NCBI RefSeq assembly: GCF_023515955.1
Contig: NZ_CP097322.1
Location: 5,938,501 to 6,002,500, forward strand
DNA length: 64,000 nucleotides
Source of the DNA: Streptomyces sp. RerS4
GTDB taxonomy: Bacteria; Actinomycetota; Actinomycetes; Streptomycetales; Streptomycetaceae
Reading direction: 5' to 3'
Below the pieces are notes generated by a model. That model ran no database searches, was not told the origin of the DNA, and worked only from the letters and a program-made list of their open reading frames with translations. Each line of letters opens with the position of its first letter. Position 1 is the stretch's first letter. The translations under genes were made by a program, and so were the position numbers. This document shows, one piece after another, positions 61,101 to 64,000 of the stretch.

Positions 61101-64000
61101 GGCGGAGCCCGAGGACGAGGACACCGCGTCCGTCGATCCGGGTCTCGTGCCCGTCCCGGTGGTGCTCTCGGCGAAGAGCGAGGCGGGGCTCCGGGCCCAG
61201 GCCGACAGCCTGCGGGCGCGGCTGCTCGCGCACCCCGAGCTGCGTCTGGCCGACGTCGGCAGGACCCTGGCGACCGGCCGCTCGGCGTTCGACGAGCGTG
61301 CGGCGCTGGTCGCCGGCGACCGCGACGGTCTGCTGGCCGGCCTCGCCGCGCTGGCGGAGGGCGGCTCGGCGGCGGGAGTGGTGACGGGCTCGCCGGTCGG
61401 CGGGAAGCTCGCCTTCCTGTTCACCGGCCAGGGCAGCCAGCGCCTCGGGATGGGGCGCGAACTGTACGACACGTACCCGGTGTTCGCGGCCGCGCTGGAC
61501 GAGGTGTGTGCCGGGTTCGACCTCGAAGTGCCGCTGAAGGACGTGCTGTTCGGGACCGATGCCGGACTGCTGGACGAGACGCGCTTCACCCAGCCGGCGT
61601 TGTTCGCGGTGGAGGTGGCGCTGTTCCGGCTGGTGGAGAGCTGGGGGCTGCGGCCGGACTTCGTGTCCGGGCATTCGATCGGTGAGATCGCCGCCGCGCA
61701 CGTGGCGGGCGTCTTCTCGCTGGAGGACGCCTGCGCGCTGGTGGCGGCGCGGGGCCGGTTGATGCAGGCGCTGCCGGGTGGCGGCGTGATGATCGCCCTC
61801 CAGGCGTCGGAGGAGGAGGTCCTTCCGCTGCTGACGGACCGGGTGAGCATCGCGGCGGTCAACGGGCCGAGGTCGGTGGTGGTCGCGGGTGACGAGGACG
61901 CCGCCGTCGCGATCGTGGAGGCGTTCGCCGGGCGCAAGAGCAAGTGGCTCACGGTCAGCCACGCGTTCCACTCGCCGCACATGGACGGGATGCTGGACGA
62001 CTTCCGCCGGGTGGTGGAGGGGCTGACCTTCGAGGCCCCGCGCATTCCGGTCGTGTCGAACCTGACCGGTGCGCTCGTCACCGACGACGAGATGGGCTCG
62101 GCGGACTTCTGGGTGCGCCACGTCCGCGAGGCCGTCCGCTTCCTCGACGGCATCCGGGCCCTGGAGGCCGCCGGCGTCACGACGTACCTCGAACTCGGCC
62201 CCGACGGGGTGCTCTGCGCCCTCGGGCAGGACTGCCTCACCGAGGACGGGGCGGCGTTCGCGCCCCTCGTTCGCAAGGGCCGTCGGGAGGCAGACACGGC
62301 GATGGCCGCTCTGGCCTGGAGCCACGTCCGGGGGATCTCCGTCGACTGGCAGGCGGTCTACGGGACCGGCGCCGTGCGCGTCGACCTGCCGACCTACGCC
62401 TTCCAGCGGCGGCGGTACTGGCCGCAGACGGCGCTCGGGCGACGCGGCGCGTCGGGTGCCCGGTCCACGGTGGACGGGTGGCGCTACCAGGTGTCGTGGA
62501 AGCCGCTGACGGACGCCGCCTCCGGCGCCGTGCTGTCCGGTGCGTGGCTGGTCGTGGTGCCCGCCGCGAGTGTGGACGACACGGCCGTGGTGGACGCACT
62601 GGCCGGGCGCGGTGCCGAGGTGCGCCGCGTGGTCGTCGCGCCGGGTGCCGGTCGGGATGCCCTGGCCGGGCTGCTGCCGGCCGAGGCCGGGTCCGTCGCC
62701 GGTGTGGTGTCGCTGCTCGCGCTGGACGAGACCGCCGGGGTCGTCGCGACGGCCGGCCTGGTGCAGGCGCTGGGCGATGCCGGGATGGAGGCGCCGCTGT
62801 GGTGCCTGACCCGGGGTGCGGTGAGTGTGGGCCGTTCCGACCGGCTCGTCTCCGCCGTCCAGGCGCAGACGTGGGGCCTGGGTCGGGTGGCCGCGCTGGA
62901 GGTTCCCGGGCGTTGGGGTGGTCTGGTGGACCTGCCCGAGGTGTGGGACGAGCGGGCGATGGGCCGGCTGGTCGGCGTACTGGCCGGTGGGCTTTCCGGT
63001 GAGGACCAGGTCGCGGTGCGCTCCTCCGGGGTGTTCGGGCGGCGTCTGATCCGTGCCGCCGCCGGACAGGGCGACCCGTCGTGGGCGCCGTCCGGGACGG
63101 TGCTGGTCACCGGTGGTACGGGCGCCCTCGGTGGACACGTCGCGCGGTGGCTGGCCGGGGCGGGTGCCGAGCGGCTGGTGCTGACCAGCCGCCGGGGCGC
63201 GGACGCGCCCGGTGCCGCCGAGCTGGCGGCCGAGCTGACGGGGATGGGCGTGGACGTGTCGATCGTGGCGTGTGACGCCGCCGACCGGGACGCGCTGCGT
63301 ACGCTCCTCGCGGCGGAGGCCGACACACTGACCGCTGTCGTGCATACCGCCGGTGTCCTGGACGACGGCGTGCTCGACTTCCTGACGCCCGACCGGTTCG
63401 AGAGCGTCCTGCGGGCGAAGGCGGTCTCCGCCCGGCACCTGCACGAGCTGACGGTCGAGCTGGGCATCGAGCTCTCCGCCTTCGTCCTGTTCTCGTCCGT
63501 CACGGGCACCCTGGGCACGGCCGGCCAGGGCAACTACGCCGCCGCCAACGCCTACCTCGACGCCCTCGCCGAGCAGCGGCGGGCCGCCGGGCTCGCCGCG
63601 ACCTCGATCGCCTGGGGTCCGTGGGCCGAGGGCGGCATGGCCACCGACGGCGCGCTGGAAGCCCGGATGCGCAAGGGCGGCGTACCGCCCATGGCGGCCG
63701 AGTCGGCCGTCGACGCCCTGCACCGCGCCCTCGACGCGAACGACACCGTCGTCACCGTCGTGGACGTGGACTGGGCCCGCTTCGCCCCCGGCTTCACCGC
63801 CGTGCGCGCCGGCAACCTCCTCGCCGAGCTGTCCGAGGCCCGGAGCGCCCTTACCCTCGCCCCGCGCGAGGGCGAGGCCGACGAGGCGGGCGGCGGCCAC
63901 GACTCCCTCGCGGGGCGGCTGGCGGGGCTCTCCGCCGTCGAACGCGACCGGATGCTGCTCGACCTGGTCCGCAAGGAGGTCGCCGCGGTCCTCGGCCACA
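49594..64000 (+). CDS. Modular type I PKS 3: modules 10, 11 and 12 (3' end beyond window)
   Basis: The frame is open from the ATG at 49594 to the last base, giving 4,802 complete codons without a stop. GGAG at 49584-49587 is 6 bases from this ATG; the GTG three bases earlier would have only 3. Residues about 5-30 (NEKVVEALRASLKETERL...) form the docking helix. Order: KS-AT-DH-KR-ACP, KS-AT-KR-ACP, KS-AT-KR-(ACP begins). All three ATs have GHSIGE and HAFH, so malonyl-CoA is expected. The sequence breaks at VAAVLGH, about 20 residues before the expected GFDSL of ACP12. No thioesterase is reached, so more modules or genes must follow to the right. Confidence 0.97.
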   Translation, partial: MTTPNEKVVEALRASLKETERLRRRNQELTDASREPIAIVGMSCRFPGGIGSPEDLWKLVESGGDAISGFPADRGWDVESLYDPDPDHPGTTYARHGGFLHEAPDFDASFFGISPREALAMDPQQRLLLETTWEVFERAGIDPATLRGSRAGVFVGASANAYGAGSGELPDGVEGHLLTGTASSVVSGRLAYVFGLEGPAATVDTACSSSSVALHMAVQALRQGECSLALAAGVTVLAGPEVFVEFSRQRGLSPDGRCRSFAEAADGTGWSEGVGVLLVERLSDARRNGHRVLAVVRGSAVNQDGASNGLTAPNGPAQQRVIRQALESARLTPADIDAVEAHGTGTKLGDPIEAQALLATYGQDRPADRPLWLGSLKSNLGHTQNVAGIAGVIKMVMAMRHGVLPKTLHVDAPTSHVDWEAGAVSLLTEQRAWPQTGRPYRVGVSAFGVSGTNVHTIIEQAPEAERAEEPGSEAAAPVVPWIVSAKGRDALRAQAARLLAHAGEHPELSPVDVARSLAVGRASFEDRAAVVAADRDGLLAGLAALAEGESASSASSAASVVEGSPAGGKLAFLFTGQGSQRLGMGRELYDAYPVFAQALDAVCERLDLELPLREVLFGTDAALLDETRFTQPALFAVEVALFRLVESWGVKPDLLAGHSIGEIAAAHVAGVLSLDDACTLVAARGRLMQALPSGGVMIAVQATEEEILPLLTDRVSIAAVNGPRSVVIAGDEDAATAVVEAFADRKSKRLTVSHAFHSPHMDGMVDDFRQVVAGLSFAAPRIPIVSNLTGSLVSDDEMGTAEFWVRHVREAVRFLDGVRALEAAGAMTYVELGPDGVLCALAQECVTEATATFLPALRKGRPEAEALVTALTRAHVHGVRVDWQAFFAGTGARPVDDLPTYAFQRQRYWIEPGTSVGDLGAAGLDEAAHPLLGATVALADSEGLVFTALLSPTTHPWLVDHAVMGSVLLPGTAFVDLAIWAGDQVGCDLLEELTLEAPLVLPERGGVQLQMHVSAPDADGSGRRSFSLSSRPKDSASDEPWTRHAGGVLAPAAAQTPTPTPFADAQWPPAGAEPLPTDGLYADLAEVGMGYGPAFRGLTAAWRRGDSVYADVVLPEEVASAAGDFGLHPALLDAALHTLGLGVLGGAEGEGRLPFAWSGVTLHASGAEALRVHLAPTGTGGGVRLEIADATGAPVATVDSLVLRAVSAEQVRAAGTTHHESVFRVEWTALPATTAPAAGRWAVLGAGVPAALLGADPTGEAITVHADLAALAAAVAAGAPTPDAVFITYDQATPEAPAAEGRAAEGPATEAPATEGPALEGLAAEASAAETPASDAPASEGPAVDGTATEGTAAAPEISAAAVHRAAHHALALAQAWLGEEPFAGERFAATRLVVLTQGTLTAGDTGTGTDTDTVTDPVHAAVRGLLRSAQAEHPDRLLLVDTDATEASARALPAALAAAQAAAEPQLAVRAGTVLVPRLARVARDADAEQPAAGVTYAPESTVLITGAGGLLGGLIARRLVAEHGVRHLLLVGRRGGSTPEAELLGAELAAEGATVTWAACDVADRDALAAVLAAIPAEHPLGAVVHTAGVLDDGVITSLTPERLSAVLRPKVDAACNLHELTRDLDLSAFLLFSSVGGVFGGAGQGNYAAANVFLDALARHRRSLGLPATSLAWTLWADGAGMAGSLTDADVSRMTRGGLPPLTSAEGLDLFDLVHRLDETTPVLMRVELPGLRGQAQSGALSPLLRGLVRVPVRRSANGAATAGGLSGLRQRLAGLPAAEQDRMLLDLVRKQVAAALGYPGAASVEPGRSFKELGFDSLTAVELRNLLGEAVGRRLPATLVFDYPTANALAQYLRQEIVGDLADDAGLPALRSATATSRVEDEDPIAIVAMSCRFPGGITSPEDLWRMLAEGRDGITAFPADRGWDLDALYSDDPDREGTSYVREGGFLHEAADFDASFFGISPREALAMDPQQRLLLETTWETFERAGIDPTGLRGSRTGVFVGSNAQDYLQLWLNDGDGLEGHLGTGNAASVVSGRISYSFGLEGPAVTVDTACSSSLVTLHLAAQSLRRGECAMALAGAVTIMSTPGAFTEFSRQRGLAENGRIKAFAAAADGTIWSEGVGLLLLERLSDARRGGHPVLAVVRGTAVNQDGASNGLTAPNGPSQQRVIREALADAGLTTGDVDAVEAHGTGTKLGDPIEAQALLATYGQDRPEGRPLLLGSVKSNIGHTQAVAGVAGVIKMVMAMSHGVLPQTLHIDEPTPYVDWSAGDIQLLTEQVEWPETGRARRAGISSFGYSGTNAHAVIEQAPNATDETAHPTPAGPGLPVLPWLVSGRTAAALRAQAERLRPTATDLIAATGVRGALDLGHSLATHRAALEHRAVVLGAPSDGETLLGRLTALAAGEPVPGLVRGTVSSGGLAFLFTGQGSQRLGMGRELYDAFPVFAAALDAVCERLDLELPLKEVLFGSDAALLDETRFTQPALFAVEVALFRLVESWGLRPDFVSGHSIGEIAAAHVAGVLSLDDACTLVAARGRLMQALPAGGVMFAVQASEDEVLPLLTDRVSIAAVNGPQSVVIAGDEDAALAVVEAFAGRKSKRLTVSHAFHSPHMDTMLDDFRRVVEGLTFDAPRIQVVSNLTGVVVSDEMASADFWVRHVREAVRFLDGVRALEAAGVTTFVELGPDGVLSALAQDCLTGDADIAFAPALRAGRGEAESVLGAVAQAHVRGVEVDWSAYFAGTGARRVDLPTYAFQRQRYWPETVLSNGAVASAPAVDAVDARFWDAVERGDLTSLASELAVADDARFSDLVPALSAWRRQGQEQSEVDGWRYRVSWKPLADGGVGVRLSGVWLVVVPAGGVDATAVVDALVGRGAEVRRVVVEAGVVERDALSGAGSVAGVVSLLALDEADGLVATASLVQAMGVAGFEAPLWCLTRGAVSVGRSDRLVSAVQAQVWGLGRVAALEVPGRWGGLVDLPEVWDERAMGRLVGVLAGGLSGEDQVAVRSSGVFGRRLVRATAGGAGSWTPSGTVLVTGGTGALGGRVARWLAGAGAERLVLTSRRGADAPGAAELVEELSGLGVEVAVVACDAADRDALRALLAAEAETLTAVVHTAGILDDGVLDALTADRFESVLRAKAVSALNLHELTVELDIELSAFVLFSSMSGTIGAAGQGNYAAANAYLDALAEQRRAAGLAATSLAWGPWAEGGMAADEALEARMRRGGVPPMNADLAITALRQAVGSDEAALTIVDFDWARFAPGFTAVRVGRLLADLPEAEAATRGSERADDRSERSGSSLAEHLRRLSAGDREPFLLDLVRTRVAEVLGHSGAQDIEAGRAFREIGFDSLTAVELRNRLGAATELRLPATLVYDYPTPAALAAYLLAELLGAQVEAVGPVAAAVDDDPIAIVAMSCRFPGGVRTPEDLWQLLASGTDAISDLPLDRGWDLDALYDADPSAQGTSYAREGGFLYDVADFDADFFGISPREALAMDPQQRLLLETSWEAFERAGIDPETLRGSQAGVFVGTNGQDYLSVLLEEPAGLEGHLGTGNAASVVSGRLSYVFGLEGPAVTVDTACSSSLVALHWAIQALRNGECSLALAGGVTVMSTPGTFIEFSRQRGLAADGRIKAFAAGADGTGWGEGVGMLLVERLSDARRNGHPVLAVVRGSAVNQDGASNGLTAPNGPSQQRVIRAALASAGLTAADVDAVEAHGTGTTLGDPIEAQALLATYGQDRPEGRPLLLGSVKSNIGHTQAAAGVAGVIKMVLAMQHGQLPESLHIDAPSPQVDWEAGEIALLTERREWPETGRPRRAGISSFGFSGTNAHTIIEQAPQAEPEDEDTASVDPGLVPVPVVLSAKSEAGLRAQADSLRARLLAHPELRLADVGRTLATGRSAFDERAALVAGDRDGLLAGLAALAEGGSAAGVVTGSPVGGKLAFLFTGQGSQRLGMGRELYDTYPVFAAALDEVCAGFDLEVPLKDVLFGTDAGLLDETRFTQPALFAVEVALFRLVESWGLRPDFVSGHSIGEIAAAHVAGVFSLEDACALVAARGRLMQALPGGGVMIALQASEEEVLPLLTDRVSIAAVNGPRSVVVAGDEDAAVAIVEAFAGRKSKWLTVSHAFHSPHMDGMLDDFRRVVEGLTFEAPRIPVVSNLTGALVTDDEMGSADFWVRHVREAVRFLDGIRALEAAGVTTYLELGPDGVLCALGQDCLTEDGAAFAPLVRKGRREADTAMAALAWSHVRGISVDWQAVYGTGAVRVDLPTYAFQRRRYWPQTALGRRGASGARSTVDGWRYQVSWKPLTDAASGAVLSGAWLVVVPAASVDDTAVVDALAGRGAEVRRVVVAPGAGRDALAGLLPAEAGSVAGVVSLLALDETAGVVATAGLVQALGDAGMEAPLWCLTRGAVSVGRSDRLVSAVQAQTWGLGRVAALEVPGRWGGLVDLPEVWDERAMGRLVGVLAGGLSGEDQVAVRSSGVFGRRLIRAAAGQGDPSWAPSGTVLVTGGTGALGGHVARWLAGAGAERLVLTSRRGADAPGAAELAAELTGMGVDVSIVACDAADRDALRTLLAAEADTLTAVVHTAGVLDDGVLDFLTPDRFESVLRAKAVSARHLHELTVELGIELSAFVLFSSVTGTLGTAGQGNYAAANAYLDALAEQRRAAGLAATSIAWGPWAEGGMATDGALEARMRKGGVPPMAAESAVDALHRALDANDTVVTVVDVDWARFAPGFTAVRAGNLLAELSEARSALTLAPREGEADEAGGGHDSLAGRLAGLSAVERDRMLLDLVRKEVAAVLGH
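53476..53655 (+). repeat. 12 x 15-bp coding minisatellite in module 10
   Basis: Twelve exact-length 15-bp units with consensus near GAAGGCCCCGCCACC encode pentapeptides such as EAPAA, EGRAA, EGPAT, EAPAT, EGPAL. They run without a break from Glu1295 to residue 1354 and keep the frame. Flanking sequence is a beta-strand (DAVFITYD) and a helix (AAVHRAAHHALALAQ) of the KR structural subdomain, so the array lengthens a surface loop. The equivalent loops in modules 3 and 5 are only about 10-15 residues. Confidence 0.9.
55171..59790 (+). other. Module 11: KS-AT(malonyl)-KR(B-type)-ACP
   Basis: KS11 starts at residue 1888 with Cys2059. AT11 has Ser2513 and HAFH at 2608-2611, followed by SPHMDTM where all others have SPHMDGM. 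The helical pre-KR element is present. KR11 has LDD, FSSMSG and Tyr3179, and its DNA closely matches KR1 of pks1, about 50 kb away. ACP11 has Ser3350 in an EIGFDSL context. Confidence 0.95.
59791..64000 (+). other. Module 12 (partial): KS-AT(malonyl)-KR(B-type)-[ACP]
   Basis: KS12 starts at residue 3409 with Cys3580. AT12 has Ser4028 and HAFH at 4123-4126; the residue before the LTVSH strand is Trp where the others have Arg. After the post-AT linker (QRRRYWPQ) the sequence passes in about 20 residues to the KR structural subdomain (VDGWRYQVSWKPL). The FWDAVE...LPALSAW helical element found in every other KR-only module is absent. KR12 has LDD, FSSVTG and Tyr4648. ACP12 is cut before its serine. 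Confidence 0.93.

Noticed and set aside
63850..64000. Possible thioesterase or end of the assembly line at the right edge
   Set aside because: The sequence is the first half of ACP12 (DLVRKEVAAVLGH). No GxSxG hydrolase sequence is present and the frame is open.

Overview
The window is very GC-rich DNA from an actinomycete, most likely Streptomyces. The signs are strong G/C third-position bias, GTG starts, GTGA-type gene overlaps and long open shadow frames on the opposite strand. It covers the left edge of a giant modular type I polyketide synthase (PKS) locus. About 59 of 64 kb is PKS coding sequence, and the last PKS gene runs off the right edge.

Left flank (1-4437): a divergent two-component pair on the minus strand (LuxR/NarL-type response regulator, cut by the window start, and its histidine kinase), a small integral membrane protein, and two translationally coupled bacterial PH-domain membrane proteins (YdbS/YdbT-like). 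A strong intrinsic terminator at 4398-4437 closes this flank. The 317 bp after it hold the presumed PKS promoter, with a perfect 6-1-6 inverted repeat and three TAGGGG repeats spaced 10-11 bp apart.

PKS genes: pks1 (4755-39137, 11,460 aa) is a loading ACP plus seven extension modules in one polypeptide. pks2 (39211-49569, 3,453 codons including stop) has modules 8-9. pks3 (49594 to past 64000) has modules 10, 11 and most of 12. Module numbers are mine and assume gene order equals working order, which the terminal docking helices support. Reductive sets are: M1 KR, M2 KR, M3 DH-KR, M4 KR, M5 DH-KR, M6 KR, M7 KR (A-type), M8 DH-KR (degenerate), M9 KR (A-type), M10 DH-KR, M11 KR, M12 KR. No ER, methyltransferase, thioesterase or KSQ loading domain is visible. 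Eleven of twelve ATs carry the malonyl-type HAFH motif; AT8 has HAAH. The expected chain is therefore a largely unbranched, all-acetate polyol with isolated double bonds, at least 24 extender carbons long by the end of the window.

The synthase begins with a bare ACP in front of a normal KS, so the starter must be supplied in trans. This arrangement is known from amino-acyl-primed polyol and macrolactam PKSs (4-aminobutyrate/4-guanidinobutyrate or beta-amino acid starters). That makes an amino- or guanidino-terminated polyol a reasonable but unproven guess.

The most notable signals are a ~9.9-kb tandem bimodule duplication (M3-M4 / M5-M6) with long identical tracts, module 8 diverging in AT, DH and KR together, loss of the usual KR serine in KR3, KR5 and KR8, a 12-copy pentapeptide repeat inserted in module 10, and a module 12 that lacks the pre-KR dimerisation element.
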